Origin: an uncultured Bacilli bacterium
Lineage (GTDB): Bacteria; Bacillota_I; Bacilli_A; RF39; UBA660
DNA: 43,991 nucleotides
Direction of reading: 5' to 3'
Assembly (NCBI GenBank): GCA_934130105.1
Contig: CAKOXL010000008.1
Coordinates: forward strand, 1-43,991
Below the pieces are notes generated by a model. The model saw only the letters and a program-made list of their open reading frames with translations, did no database searches and was not told the DNA's origin. Positions within the stretch are counted from its first letter, which is position 1; each line of letters begins with the position of its first letter. Shown here piece after piece: positions 23,686-33,257 of the stretch. Position numbers and translations under genes: made by a program.

Positions 23686-24211
23686 AATCTTTTGTTACTA
23701 TTTCATAAGTTTCATGTTCTGGATCCCAAAATAACATAGTCTTAATTGGGTTGTAAGTTAAATATCCTCCTATTATAAATATAGTAGTAATTAAAACTAT
23801 ACTAATAATATTAAATGCTTTATAATCCTCCTTCTTTAGGAAAAAATTACTTACAAATTGTCCAAATAAGATTGTTAGAAATAATAGAATCAATGTAAAT
23901 ACCATATGTTCACCAAATCTTAAATAAACAGGAAGATAAATAATTAAAAATAATGTAATTGTTGCTGTGCTACTAATTAAATTAGTTAAGAAAACATTAT
24001 TGTAATTAAATTTTTTCCTTATTATAAATAAGATTAGATAAAATATGAAGTAACAAGTAAAAATCATTTTCATGTGTTGAAAAATACTTTCATTTGTTGA
24101 GAAAAATACAGCTATGATATCATTATTTAAGATATCAAATAGAAAATGTGCAGGGAAGTTTAAACAAAAGATGATGATACTGCTAATTAAAATATATTTA
24201 AAATTTTTCAT
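23684..24211 (-). CDS. Small integral membrane protein, DUF6512-like
   Basis: 175 residues with about five or six hydrophobic segments (7-28, 48-64, 76-96, 102-118 and 134-153 roughly). Near the first loop it carries FFSTNESIFQHMKMIFTCYF, a Pro/Thr-NES-x-x-x-H-x-K motif that I recall for the DUF6512 group of membrane proteins. No enzymatic motif is seen. It is monocistronic on the minus strand between nudix and dnaG. Family assignment is from memory and moderate; function unknown. Confidence 0.7.
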   Translation of the reverse strand: MKNFKYILISSIIIFCLNFPAHFLFDILNNDIIAVFFSTNESIFQHMKMIFTCYFIFYLILFIIRKKFNYNNVFLTNLISSTATITLFLIIYLPVYLRFGEHMVFTLILLFLTILFGQFVSNFFLKKEDYKAFNIISIVLITTIFIIGGYLTYNPIKTMLFWDPEHETYEIVTKD

Positions 24212-24254
24212 GTATATAATTTATCACTAAATTTGAGTAAAATTTGTCGTAATA

Positions 24255-24263
24255 TGTTATAAT
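24255..24263 (+). promoter_or_regulatory. Extended -10 TGTTATAAT of the dnaG-rpoD operon
   Basis: TG-T-TATAAT with a roughly 70-nt leader to dnaG. TTTGTCGTAAT at 24243-24253, directly upstream, differs from the Spo0A-box consensus TTTGTCGAAAA at two positions; significance unclear. Confidence 0.55.
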
Positions 24264-24341
24264 AAAGTTAATTTTATGCTGTATATGTAATTTATGAAAT
24301 TTGCTAATTATTAAAAAATAAAAAATTAAGGAGGTAGTACT

Positions 24342-26087
24342 ATGGATAATACTAATGTTATTAATGAAATACGTAGTAAAACTGATATTGTAGATATTAT
24401 TTCTAGTTATTTACCTCTTACACAAAAGGGCAAGAACTTCTTCGGAGTTTGTCCTTTTCATGATGATACTAATCCATCTATGAGTGTATCACGTGAAAAA
24501 CAGATATATCGTTGTTTTTCTTGTGGTGCTAGTGGTAATGTTTTTAATTTTATTATGGATTACGAACATGTATCATTTAAAGAAGCATTATCTATTTTAG
24601 CTAATAAAACAGGTATTGAAATTAAGGGACTTAGATTAGCCAAAAAAGAATCTAAATATGATAAGTTATATGAAATATATGAACTTGCTCATAAGTATTA
24701 TCAAAATAATATGAATAGTAGTTATGCTAAAAAAGCTAAGGATTATTTAAACAATAGATATATTACGGAAGATATGATTAGAGAATATAAAATTGGGTTA
24801 AGTCTAGATAAAAATGATGATTTAACTAAGTTATTATTAGCTAAAGGGTATGATTTAAATACTTTAAATGATATTGGTTTATCTAGTTATGAAAAAGATG
24901 TTTATATAAATCGTATTATGTTTCCGTTATATGACTTAAATGGCAGAGTAGTAGGTTTTTCGGGAAGACGATATGATGGTATTAAAGAAAATAAATATGT
25001 AAATACTAAGGGTACAGAGATATTTCAAAAAGGAGATACCTTATATAATTATCATTTAGCACGTGAATTTGTTAGAAGCAAAAATCAGGTTATTGTAATG
25101 GAAGGATTTATGGCTGTTATTCGTTCTAGGGAAGCAGGTATTAAAAACTGTGTTGCCTTAATGGGTACTGCTATGACAAAAGAACAAGCTCAACTTATAA
25201 AACGTTTATCTAACCATGTTGTTTTAAGCTTTGATGGCGATGAACCAGGTAGAAAAGCTTGCTTAGATAATGGGAGTGAACTTGAGAAATTAGGTTGCAC
25301 TGTTAGTGTTGTCCAATTAGATAATGGCCTAGATCCAGATGATTATATTTTAAAATATGGTGCTGATTCATTTCAAAACTTGATAAAAAATGCCATAACT
25401 TTAAGTGATTATCGCATAAAACGACTTAAAATGAATATAAATTTAACTAGTGATTTAGAAAAAACTGAGTATATTAATAGCGTTTTAGCGGAAACTAGTA
25501 AAATAGAAGATGAAATTCACAGAGAATTTATCTTAAAAAAACTTGCAAAAGAATTTGATATAAGTTATAATACGTTAGAAAAAAGATTATTATCTTTTAC
25601 TAATCAGAATAATAAAGTAGAAGCCAAAGAGACAGTTTCTATTGTTGTTAGTGATAAAAAAGTAGTTAAAAAAGATAAATATTACTTAGCAACTTATGCA
25701 TTATTATATTATATGTTGGTAGATAAAAGGTGTTTAAATTATTATAGAAATGGTTATATTAATTTTCCTAATGAAGATGAACGCTTTTTAGCAAGTGAAA
25801 TTTCATATTATGAACAAAAATATGGTATAATAACACCAGCAGATTTTTATACTTATCTAGGTGATAAAGAAAAACTACTTGTAGTTTTAAAGAAGGCTTT
25901 AGATCTTGACCTTGATAGCAGTGTAGAAGATAAAACGTTACTTGATTATATTGGTACTTTAAGAAATTATCAAATAATACTTGAGTTAAATAGATTAGGT
26001 AAAGAGTTAAAAGATACAAGTGATGTAATGATAAAAGCACAAATTGCTCAAAAAATGGCTAAAATTAAACTTGAAATTAAAGATTAG
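24342..26087 (+). CDS. dnaG: DNA primase
   Basis: 581 residues, SD AAGGAGG. It synthesises RNA primers at the replication fork. The CHC2 zinc domain is VCPFHDDTNPSMSVS and YRCFSCGASGNVFNF. The RNA-polymerase core holds FPLYDLNGRVVGFSGRRY. The Toprim domain is VIVMEGFMAVIRSREAG (metal Glu) and VVLSFDGDEPGRKA (DxD). A helicase-binding C-terminal part follows from about residue 430. dnaG-rpoD-trmK is the classic Firmicutes order. The rpoD ATG is 13 nt downstream, so the two are coupled. Confidence 0.96.
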   Translation: MDNTNVINEIRSKTDIVDIISSYLPLTQKGKNFFGVCPFHDDTNPSMSVSREKQIYRCFSCGASGNVFNFIMDYEHVSFKEALSILANKTGIEIKGLRLAKKESKYDKLYEIYELAHKYYQNNMNSSYAKKAKDYLNNRYITEDMIREYKIGLSLDKNDDLTKLLLAKGYDLNTLNDIGLSSYEKDVYINRIMFPLYDLNGRVVGFSGRRYDGIKENKYVNTKGTEIFQKGDTLYNYHLAREFVRSKNQVIVMEGFMAVIRSREAGIKNCVALMGTAMTKEQAQLIKRLSNHVVLSFDGDEPGRKACLDNGSELEKLGCTVSVVQLDNGLDPDDYILKYGADSFQNLIKNAITLSDYRIKRLKMNINLTSDLEKTEYINSVLAETSKIEDEIHREFILKKLAKEFDISYNTLEKRLLSFTNQNNKVEAKETVSIVVSDKKVVKKDKYYLATYALLYYMLVDKRCLNYYRNGYINFPNEDERFLASEISYYEQKYGIITPADFYTYLGDKEKLLVVLKKALDLDLDSSVEDKTLLDYIGTLRNYQIILELNRLGKELKDTSDVMIKAQIAQKMAKIKLEIKD

Positions 26088-26100
26088 GGAGTTGACTAAA

Positions 26101-27192
26101 ATGACAAAAGAAATCAAAACTTTTGAAGAAAGAAAACAAAGTTTATTAGAGTTAGGAAAAAAGAACGGATTTATAACATATGAACAATTAGCTGATGAAT
26201 TAAAAGGACTTGATGTTGATAGTGATTCACTTGATGATTTATATAATTTTTTAGTTGATAATAATATTGAGATAACATCTGATGAAGATGAATCTGGAAA
26301 TGATGAAAATGGTGAAAGTGATCTTTTTGATTTAGATGATTTAGCTTTATCAAAAGATGTAAAGATTAATGATCCAGTAAGAATGTATTTAAAAGAAATT
26401 GGTAGAATTAATCTACTTACTTCAGATGAAGAATATGAATATGCATTAAGAGCTGAACAGGGAGATGAGTATGCTAAACAAATGTTAGCTGAATCAAATC
26501 TTCGTTTAGTTGTATCAATAGCTAAACGTTATGTAGGACGTGGTATGTTATTCCTTGATTTAATTCAAGAGGGTAATATTGGTCTTATGAAGGCAGTTGA
26601 TAAGTATGATCCTGCTAAAGGATTTAAATTCTCAACATATGCTACTTGGTGGATTCGTCAAGCAATAACTCGTGCAATAGCTGATCAAGCTAGAACTATT
26701 CGTGTTCCTGTTCATATGGTAGAAACTATTAATAAACTTGCTCGTGTTCAAAGACAGTTAACTCAAGAATTAAATCGTGAACCAACTGATGAAGAACTTG
26801 CTAAAAAACTTGGTATTAGTATAGAAAAAGTTCGTGAAGTTTATAAAATTAGTCAAGATCCAGTATCATTAGAAACACCTATTGGTGAAGAGGATGATTC
26901 TCATTTAGGCGATTTTATTAAAGATGAGAGAACAATGTCACCTGAAGAATATACAACTAGTGAGATGTTAAAAGAAGAACTTAGTGGTGTTTTATTAACA
27001 CTTACTGATAGAGAAGAAAGAGTCCTAAGATTACGTTTTGGTCTTGATGATGGTCAATGTAGAACACTAGAAGAAGTAGGACAAATATTTGGTGTAACTA
27101 GAGAAAGAATCCGTCAAATAGAAGCAAAAGCTCTTCGTAAATTAAGACATCCATCAAGAAGTAGAAAATTAAAAGACTTTTTAACAAACTAA
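26101..27192 (+). CDS. rpoD: Primary sigma factor (sigma-70/SigA)
   Basis: 363 residues, start ATG 26101 with SD AGGGAG; in-frame codons upstream belong to the dnaG end. Short region 1.1 (FEERKQSLLELGKKNGFITY) and an acidic linker (SDEDESGNDENGESDLFDLD) precede region 1.2 (DPVRMYLKEIGRINLLT). Region 2 is intact: RLVVSIAKRYVGRGMLFLDL, YDPAKGFKFSTYATWWIRQA. Regions 3 and 4 (VPVHMVETINKL; TLEEVGQIFGVTRERIRQIE) are complete. It directs housekeeping transcription, including presumably the TGTTATAAT promoters of this window. Confidence 0.97.
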   Translation: MTKEIKTFEERKQSLLELGKKNGFITYEQLADELKGLDVDSDSLDDLYNFLVDNNIEITSDEDESGNDENGESDLFDLDDLALSKDVKINDPVRMYLKEIGRINLLTSDEEYEYALRAEQGDEYAKQMLAESNLRLVVSIAKRYVGRGMLFLDLIQEGNIGLMKAVDKYDPAKGFKFSTYATWWIRQAITRAIADQARTIRVPVHMVETINKLARVQRQLTQELNREPTDEELAKKLGISIEKVREVYKISQDPVSLETPIGEEDDSHLGDFIKDERTMSPEEYTTSEMLKEELSGVLLTLTDREERVLRLRFGLDDGQCRTLEEVGQIFGVTRERIRQIEAKALRKLRHPSRSRKLKDFLTN

Positions 27193-27212
27193 GACTAGAA
27201 ATAGTCTTTTTC
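27191..27212 (+). terminator. Terminator after rpoD
   Basis: AAGACTA (27191-27197), loop GAAA, TAGTCTT (27202-27208), then TTTC. It abuts the promoter of trmK. Confidence 0.8.
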
Positions 27213-27221
27213 TGTTATAAT
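27213..27221 (+). promoter_or_regulatory. Extended -10 TGTTATAAT of trmK
   Basis: TG-T-TATAAT only 15 nt before the ATG at 27237, with SD GGTGAT. It directly follows the rpoD terminator. Confidence 0.55.
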
Positions 27222-27236
27222 TAAATAGGTGATGTT

Positions 27237-27905
27237 ATGAATATTAAGTTAAATAATAGATTAAATAGTGTAGCTAGTTTAATTTGCTGTAATCGTTCTA
27301 TTATTGATGTTGGTTGTGATCATGCTTTATTAGATATCTATTTGGTTTTAAATAAAGAGCCTAAAAAGGTAATTGCTTCTGATATTAAAGAAGGACCATT
27401 AAAAAGTGCTTATAATAATATTAAAAAATACGGTTTAAGTGATAAAATAATACTTAGACTTGGCAATGGTATTGAAACTATTGATAATGATATCGATACT
27501 ATTGTGATATCTGGTATGGGCGGATTAAATATGATTGGTATTTTAAAATATAATCAGAATAAATATAAGCATGTTGATACTATTATTCTATCTCCCAATA
27601 GTGATACTTACCAAGTTAGAAAACAGATTTGTAAGTTTGGTTTTTATATTGATGATGAAGTATTGGTAAAAGATAATAAAATTATTTATCCTGTAATTCG
27701 TTTTAAAAGAGGTAAAAAAAGATACTCTTATAATGAATATTTATGTGGACCTTATTTAATTAAAAAACATGATAATTTATTTGTTGAGTATATGAGTAGG
27801 GAAAAAGATACAAAGGAAAAGCTGTTAGAAGTTTTACCAAGAAAATACTTTGAAAAAAGATATGCATTAAAAAAAGAACTAAAAGCTATTAATAAAGTGC
27901 TTTAG
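27237..27905 (+). CDS. trmK: tRNA (adenine(22)-N1)-methyltransferase
   Basis: 222 residues. A class I SAM methyltransferase that makes m1A22 in tRNA. Motif I is SIIDVGCDHALLDIYLV, motif II VIASDIKEGPLKSAYNNI, then LRLGNGIE and DTIVISGMGGLNMIGIL, the TrmK signature. The C-terminal coiled portion (EYMSREKDTKEKLLEVLPRK) matches the family. It sits after rpoD as in Bacillus. Its last codons form the 5' arm of the terminator. Confidence 0.94.
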   Translation: MNIKLNNRLNSVASLICCNRSIIDVGCDHALLDIYLVLNKEPKKVIASDIKEGPLKSAYNNIKKYGLSDKIILRLGNGIETIDNDIDTIVISGMGGLNMIGILKYNQNKYKHVDTIILSPNSDTYQVRKQICKFGFYIDDEVLVKDNKIIYPVIRFKRGKKRYSYNEYLCGPYLIKKHDNLFVEYMSREKDTKEKLLEVLPRKYFEKRYALKKELKAINKVL

Positions 27906-27913
27906 TTCTTTTT
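27871..27913. terminator. Bidirectional terminator overlapping the trmK end
   Basis: AAAAAGAACTAAA (27871-27883) and TTTAGTTCTTTTT (27901-27913) form a perfect 13-bp stem, loop 17 nt, between convergent genes. Confidence 0.78.
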
Positions 27914-28334
27914 ATATGAAGAAAGTTGGATTTTCTTCTTGATAGGTTTGATAATTACTAACTGTATTTAATTCTTTTTTTGTACTTTGATTTGATATGC
28001 TTTTATTTTGAATATTATTATTAGTAGTAGTATTTTTGTTATCATCATCTTTCATGGCTCCCATGATACGAAACATTGTTTTAGCATTGTTAAACATTGG
28101 CTTTACTTGATAAAAAATAGGAATAGCTTGATTTACAACGTTTAATGTTTTACTGGCACCATTTAAAAAGCCACTGAAACTAAATTTTCCTAATAAACCT
28201 TTTAGGCCACCGGCTGTTTGTGACATTTTTCCTAAAGATGCAATACCACTTTTAGCACCAAGTCCACTTGCTAAACTAGATGCTTGATAGTATGGTTGAT
28301 ACATATAGGGATTGAAAAAACCATTACCGTACAT
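27912..28334 (-). CDS. YqfQ/VrrA-like protein
   Basis: 140 residues, minus strand, SD AAAGGAG. The sequence is Gly/Ser/Tyr-rich at the N-terminus (MYGNGFFNPYMYQPYY, SLASGLGAKSG), then GGLKGLLGKFSFSGFLNGAS and LNVVNQAIPIFYQVKPMFNN, then a low-complexity Asn/Lys tail. This resembles the YqfQ (VrrA) spore-associated protein of Bacillus, which also lies just beyond trmK in the dnaG-sigA region, so sequence layout and synteny agree. Function in relatives is poorly defined. Assignment rests on pattern and position. Confidence 0.6.
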   Translation of the reverse strand: MYGNGFFNPYMYQPYYQASSLASGLGAKSGIASLGKMSQTAGGLKGLLGKFSFSGFLNGASKTLNVVNQAIPIFYQVKPMFNNAKTMFRIMGAMKDDDNKNTTTNNNIQNKSISNQSTKKELNTVSNYQTYQEENPTFFI

Positions 28335-28397
28335 AATCCCACTCCTTTACTTTATTATATGAAAGTTTAAAAAAATGTTTAAAAATATTTTTTAATA

Positions 28398-28406
28398 TGT
28401 TATACT
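28398..28406 (+). promoter_or_regulatory. Extended -10 TGTTATACT
   Basis: TG-T-TATACT, 37 nt before the ATG of the PilC-like gene, in the gap between divergent genes. Confidence 0.45.
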
Positions 28407-28443
28407 TATCCATAGAATAGAAGTATATAAAAGGGTTGATAAT

Positions 28444-29868
28444 ATGAATATTTTTATTGGAACTTATCATATAGTGAGAGATGTTTTTAACCTTCCAATG
28501 AAACTTGTTAAAGGTATGAAACAAAAGAAGATTGAAAACGAATTGTTAGAAGAAAAAGCTAAAAGACAAGAAAAATTATTACAAGAAACAGTTAAAGCTG
28601 GTTCATTAGCAGATAGTAGTACTACTTCTGTTGATAAAAAAGATTTGGTTGTTTTTGATTATCAAGTTAGAGATGAATATGGAAAAGTAATAAAAAGTTC
28701 ATTTGAAGCTAAGAGTATTAGTGAAGTTGAAGCTTTCTTAACTAATGAAGGGTATGAAATTATTAAAATTCAGCCTAAGAAAAAATTTAGTTTAGACATG
28801 AATATTAGTTTGTTTGGAGTTCATTTAAGAAGTAGTGAATTAAGTTTTGCTTTAACACAATTATCAACATATATTAAAGCCGGCATTCCTTTAGTTGATG
28901 CTGTTCGTATTTTGGCTAGACAAACAGAAAATACAGCTAAGAAGAAGGTTTATGAAAAGGTAGTATATGATTTAGTAGCAGGTGAAAATTTTAGTACAGC
29001 TTTAGAGCATCAATCCAATGTTTTTCCTAGATTGTTAATAAATATGGTAAAGGCCAGTGAAATGACAGGAGATTTACCAACTACGTTAGATGAAATGAGT
29101 GATTACTATACATCAATTGATAAAACTAAAAAGCAAATGTTAGTTGCTCTTACTTATCCAACAATCGTATTTATTCTTGCCATAGCAGTAGTTGCTTTTT
29201 GTTTATTGTATGTTGTTCCAAGCTTTGTTAAAATGTATGCAGAAACAGAAGCAGGATTACCTGCAATAACTGTTTTTACAATAAATGCTAGTAATTTTTT
29301 ATCACACCATTATATTGCTATTATTATTTCAATAGCGGCTATTTTGATTACGATTATTACTGCTTATAATAATATTAAATCATTTAGGAAGACAGTACAA
29401 ATTATATTAATGAAGACACCTGGAATTGGTAAAATAATTATTTATAATGAACTTAGTATGTTTACTAGAACGTTTGCCCAACTTTTAAATCATAGTGTTC
29501 ATATTACAGATAGTATGGTTATTCTTTCTAAAATATCTAATAATGAAGTATATAAAGAAATTATTATGAACACCTTAGAATCTCTTAGTAAAGGTGGTAA
29601 AATTTCAGAATCATTTAGAGGAAATTGGGCTTTTCCAGTTGTAGCGTATGAAATGTTAGTTACTGGTGAATCAACTGGTAGATTAGGTGAAATGATGGAA
29701 AAGGTAGCAGATTATTATACAGATTTACATAAAAATGCGATTGCTAGTTTAAAAAGCTTAATTGAACCAATTACTATTGTTTTATTAGCGTTTGCAGTAG
29801 GTTTCATTTTATTATCAATTGTAATTCCAATGTTTGATATTTATGGTGCCGTAGGTAATATGGGTTAG
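28444..29868 (+). CDS. Type II secretion/type IV pilus platform protein (PilC/GspF/ComGB family)
   Basis: 474 residues, SD GGGTTGAT. A 60-residue basic and charged N-terminal extension precedes FDYQVRDEYGKVIKSSFEAK, the usual PilC N-terminal domain. Two T2SF repeats follow: the first with FALTQLSTYIKAGIPLVDAV and FPRLLINMVKASEMTGDLPT, the second with FTRTFAQLLNHSVHITDSMV and AFPVVAYEMLVTGESTGRLG. Hydrophobic segments at about 235-260, 285-305 and 440-465. It anchors pilus assembly in the membrane. The prepilin peptidase gene follows after 10 nt. It would work with the pilins at 13.4-15.9 kb. The PilB-type ATPase is not in the window. Confidence 0.93.
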   Translation: MNIFIGTYHIVRDVFNLPMKLVKGMKQKKIENELLEEKAKRQEKLLQETVKAGSLADSSTTSVDKKDLVVFDYQVRDEYGKVIKSSFEAKSISEVEAFLTNEGYEIIKIQPKKKFSLDMNISLFGVHLRSSELSFALTQLSTYIKAGIPLVDAVRILARQTENTAKKKVYEKVVYDLVAGENFSTALEHQSNVFPRLLINMVKASEMTGDLPTTLDEMSDYYTSIDKTKKQMLVALTYPTIVFILAIAVVAFCLLYVVPSFVKMYAETEAGLPAITVFTINASNFLSHHYIAIIISIAAILITIITAYNNIKSFRKTVQIILMKTPGIGKIIIYNELSMFTRTFAQLLNHSVHITDSMVILSKISNNEVYKEIIMNTLESLSKGGKISESFRGNWAFPVVAYEMLVTGESTGRLGEMMEKVADYYTDLHKNAIASLKSLIEPITIVLLAFAVGFILLSIVIPMFDIYGAVGNMG

Positions 29869-29878
29869 AGGGGATTAT

Positions 29879-30637
29879 ATGTTTTATTATTTAGTTATAT
29901 TTTTTATAATAGGAGCTATTTTTGGTTCATTTTATCACGTTGTTGGTTATCGTTTACCTAAAAATGAATCACTTATAAACCCTAAACATTCATATTGTCC
30001 TAATTGTAATAAAAGACTAAAATGGTATGAACTTATTCCTATTATTTCTTATTTTGTGCAACTTGGAAAATGTCGAAATTGTAAAAAGCCTATTTCTATT
30101 TTTTATCCGTTTATTGAAATTGTTACAGGGCTTTTATTTGCTGTTAGTTTTTATTCATTTGGTTTTAGTTATGAACTTATTATTTGCTTACTTTTAGTAT
30201 CATTTTTTAGTATTGTTATAGTTAGTGATTTAAATTACATGGTTATACCAGATGAAGTTACTATTACTATTTCTATTTTAATTATTATTGTTAATTTTTT
30301 AAATTTAGGATTTTATGGCGGCATTTTAAAGATATTTAGTGGTATTATAACGTTCTTAGGAATGTACTTGATTATGATTTTAGGTAATATGATTTTTAAA
30401 AAGGAAACTCTTGGTGGAGCTGATGTAAAGTTAATGTTTATTGCTGGTTTAACGTTACATCCACTGCTTGGTATTTTTGTTATTTTCATTGCTAGCAGTA
30501 TTGCATTACCAGCATCTATTTTGATTTATGTTACTAGTCGTGATCATATGATACCATTTGGTCCATTTTTAGTAGCATCTATTTTGTTATTTTATTTATT
30601 AAAGATAGATATATCAACTTTTTTAAATTTATTTTGA
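29879..30637 (+). CDS. Prepilin peptidase (PilD/ComC family, A24)
   Basis: 252 residues, about seven or eight membrane helices. The cytoplasmic zinc loop is YCPNCNKRLKWYELIP and CRNCKKPIS. The two catalytic Asp sites are SDLNYMVIPDE and LGGADVKLMFIAG (GxGD-type). It cleaves the leader of the four prepilins and may methylate the new N-terminus. It sits directly after the PilC-like gene. Three of its four local substrates have Ala at -1, so its pocket should accept Ala as well as Gly. Confidence 0.94.
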   Translation: MFYYLVIFFIIGAIFGSFYHVVGYRLPKNESLINPKHSYCPNCNKRLKWYELIPIISYFVQLGKCRNCKKPISIFYPFIEIVTGLLFAVSFYSFGFSYELIICLLLVSFFSIVIVSDLNYMVIPDEVTITISILIIIVNFLNLGFYGGILKIFSGIITFLGMYLIMILGNMIFKKETLGGADVKLMFIAGLTLHPLLGIFVIFIASSIALPASILIYVTSRDHMIPFGPFLVASILLFYLLKIDISTFLNLF

Positions 30638-30707
30638 TTTTTTTTAAATATTGTAATACACTTGTTGTAATATTATTTGATATTCTTGATTTGAAAGGGT
30701 GTTATAT

Positions 30708-31718
30708 ATGAAAGTATTACTTTATGCTGAAGGGTTAAAGGCTATTAATAAGAGTGGCTTAGGTAAAGCTATTAATCATCAAATGAAAGCACTAGAAGAT
30801 GAAAATATTGAATATACCTTAAATCCTAAAGATGATTATGACATTTTGCATATCAATACTTGGTTTTTAAAATCTTATTTTATAGCTAAACGTGCGAAGA
30901 GAAATGGTAAAAAGATTGTTTATCATGCTCATTCTACCGAAGAGGATTATAAAAACGGCTTTATTTTTGCTAAGCAAACATCTAAACTTATTAAATGGTG
31001 GTTAATAAAATGTTATAAATTGGGAGATGTAATTATTACTCCTACTTTATATTCTAAAAATCTATTACTTGGTTATAAGGGATTGGAAAATAAAAAAATT
31101 TATGCTATTTCTAATGGCGTTGAACTTGATTTTTTTGAAAGTAATAAAAGTTATGGCGATGATTTTAGAAGAACGTATAATTATACTAAAGATGATAAAG
31201 TAATTGTTGGAATAGGTTTATATATCGAACGTAAGGGCATAGTTGATTTTGTAGAACTTGCTAAGAGAATGCCAGAATATAAGTTTATTTGGTTTGGCTA
31301 TAGTCCACTTGCTGCTGCTACTCATCCTGTAAGAGAAGCTGTTAATACTAAGCTTGATAATTTAATTTTTGCAGGTTATGTAGAAAGAAGTATGATTAGA
31401 GCGGCTTTAAATGGTTGCGATTTATATATTTTTCCAACGTTTGAAGAAACTGAAGGCATTCCTATAATTGAAGCTTTTGCTTGTAAGACTAATGCTATTA
31501 TTCGTGATATTCCTATTTTTGATGGTTGGTTGGAAGATGGTAAAAATGTTTATAAAGCTAAAGATGTTGATGAATTTGAAGTAAAAATTAAAAAGTTTTT
31601 AAATGGCGAATTGAAAAGTTTGACCGAAAATGCATATGAAGTTGTTAAGGAAAAAGATCAAAGAAATATTGGTAAACAATTAAAAGCTGTTTATGAAGAA
31701 GTGTTAAAAGATAATTAA
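30708..31718 (+). CDS. GT4 glycosyltransferase, probable diacylglycerol/glycolipid glucosyltransferase
   Basis: 336 residues from the ATG at 30708 (SD AAGGGTG); an in-frame start at 30699 overlaps the SD. Nucleotide-sugar GT-B fold: KVLLYAEGLKAINKSGLGKA at the N-terminus, IVYHAHSTEEDYKNG and ISNGVELDFFE in the acceptor half, then GIGLYIERKGIVDFVELAKR and the donor-site segment LYIFPTFEETEGIPIIEAFA with E-x7-E. It resembles the BgsB/DgaG-type enzymes that make glycolipid anchors in Firmicutes. Lipid acceptor is inferred, not shown. It converges on a SEDS gene, overlapping it by 4 nt. Confidence 0.82.
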   Translation: MKVLLYAEGLKAINKSGLGKAINHQMKALEDENIEYTLNPKDDYDILHINTWFLKSYFIAKRAKRNGKKIVYHAHSTEEDYKNGFIFAKQTSKLIKWWLIKCYKLGDVIITPTLYSKNLLLGYKGLENKKIYAISNGVELDFFESNKSYGDDFRRTYNYTKDDKVIVGIGLYIERKGIVDFVELAKRMPEYKFIWFGYSPLAAATHPVREAVNTKLDNLIFAGYVERSMIRAALNGCDLYIFPTFEETEGIPIIEAFACKTNAIIRDIPIFDGWLEDGKNVYKAKDVDEFEVKIKKFLNGELKSLTENAYEVVKEKDQRNIGKQLKAVYEEVLKDN

Positions 31719-32845
31719 TTAATTGTTTTATATGTTTCACTGTAAATATTATAAATTAGTGATAATAAAATTAAATATGATATTAAAGAAGAACCACCAT
31801 AACTAATAAACGGTAATGTAATACCAGTAATTGGTATTATTCCTAGAGTCATTCCTATATTTTGAAATTGCTGATATAGTAGTATACCAATTGTTGCTGC
31901 TAGTACTAATTTATCATTAATATTGTTTGTTTTTTTGTATAACTTTATTAAACTATAATCAAATCCTAAAATAATAAGTAATAATATGATGCTACCTGTT
32001 AGTCCAAAATTTGATGCGTAAACAGCAAAAATGAAATCTGTACCTGATTCTGGAAAATAGATTGGTGTTTTATTGTATCCGTGGCCAAGTATACCACTTG
32101 AACCTATTGCTGTTAGAGAATTTTCAAGTTGCATTCCTGTACCATTTTTCCAGTCTAAAAGTCTATCAATTCTATAAAATAAATTAGTACCTAATAGCTT
32201 GATGAATAATTCTTGATTAAAAAAATACATAGCTAAAAAGACCGTTATTACAGTTACTATTAAGAATATAAGAAAAATAAACCATCTTTTTCTTAATGGT
32301 GATACTAGTAATATTGACGTAATAATAATAAAATAAATAAAAACAGCGCCTGTATCTGGCTCTAGAAATGTTAATATACTTGGTATTAAAAAAATAATAC
32401 CTACTTTAATTAATAAAACTAGTTCACTAAATAGTGAATTTTTTTTATTTGTTTCTATCCATTTACCTGTTATAACACTAGTTAAAATGATTAAAGCTAT
32501 TTTCATAAATTCACTAGGTTGAAATGAGCCAATACCGGGAATAATAAACCAACATCTACTATTATTTATTGGTTTAGCTATTATTAATAGTAATAATAAT
32601 AAAATAATATTAGTTAGGTAAATATACCAAGCATATTTATAGATAGTTTGTTTTGATATTTTGGTGATAACTAACATTAAAATAATACCAGTTAAGTAAA
32701 AATATAATTGCTTAAGTGCTAAATTACCAAGATAATTTGGCAGATATGTCATACTACTATAAATAGAAATAATGCTAATAAAAATAAATAATAGTATATA
32801 TATGGTTATTGGTACATTTAATTTTATTTTCTTAAGTTTTATCAT
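31715..32845 (-). CDS. SEDS-family peptidoglycan polymerase, RodA type
   Basis: 376 residues; the ATG at 32845 is chosen because GAGGGA before it is the SD, which sits right after an earlier in-frame ATG at 32857. Ten membrane spans. SEDS motifs: SRCWFIIPGIGSFQPSEFMK, FLEPDTGAVFIY, GSSGILGHGYNKTP, ESGTDFIFAVYASNFGLTGS (the Asp is the proposed catalytic residue) and ITLPFISYGGSSL. It polymerises lipid II with a class B PBP. Small size and the GHGYN motif suggest RodA rather than FtsW. No PBP gene is adjacent. Confidence 0.9.
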   Translation of the reverse strand: MIKLKKIKLNVPITIYILLFIFISIISIYSSMTYLPNYLGNLALKQLYFYLTGIILMLVITKISKQTIYKYAWYIYLTNIILLLLLLIIAKPINNSRCWFIIPGIGSFQPSEFMKIALIILTSVITGKWIETNKKNSLFSELVLLIKVGIIFLIPSILTFLEPDTGAVFIYFIIITSILLVSPLRKRWFIFLIFLIVTVITVFLAMYFFNQELFIKLLGTNLFYRIDRLLDWKNGTGMQLENSLTAIGSSGILGHGYNKTPIYFPESGTDFIFAVYASNFGLTGSIILLLIILGFDYSLIKLYKKTNNINDKLVLAATIGILLYQQFQNIGMTLGIIPITGITLPFISYGGSSLISYLILLSLIYNIYSETYKTIN

Positions 32846-32924
32846 AGTATCCCTCATTATTATTATGCAAAAAAGTTTTAAAAATATTTATTTTGAATAT
32901 AATTTATAGAAAGGATGAAGTGTT

Positions 32925-33257
32925 ATGAAAAAAGAATTACCAAAAATTTTTAAAAAAAATGTTGATTTAGAGCATAGTAATAATAAAAGGGTCTTTTATG
33001 CTAGTGAAAATAAAGAAACATTAGTTAAAAATGATGATACTAATAGTTATCGCTCACTATCAACGGTTGAAGAAAAAATAAGAAAGTTATTTAAAAGCAG
33101 TCGTTATATTTTTAATATTAATGTAATTATTAAGACTGACAAAAAAGATTATAATACACAAATAGCTGGGAGAATAAAAAATAGTATAGTAACAGTTGAT
33201 AATGATGTGATTCCAATTGTTGAAATAAATGATATTATAATAAAAGACCGTATTTAA
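32925..33257 (+). CDS. Hypothetical protein
   Basis: 110 residues, SD AAAGGATG. N-terminal half is basic and probably disordered (MKKELPKIFKKNVDLEHSNN). The second half, VEEKIRKLFKSSRYIFNINV then IKTDKKDYNTQIAGRIKNSI and TVDNDVIPIVEINDI, looks like a small beta-barrel. No known domain was recognised. It ends at a shared bidirectional terminator facing the CotY/CotZ-like gene, so a coat-related role is only a guess. Confidence 0.7.
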   Translation: MKKELPKIFKKNVDLEHSNNKRVFYASENKETLVKNDDTNSYRSLSTVEEKIRKLFKSSRYIFNINVIIKTDKKDYNTQIAGRIKNSIVTVDNDVIPIVEINDIIIKDRI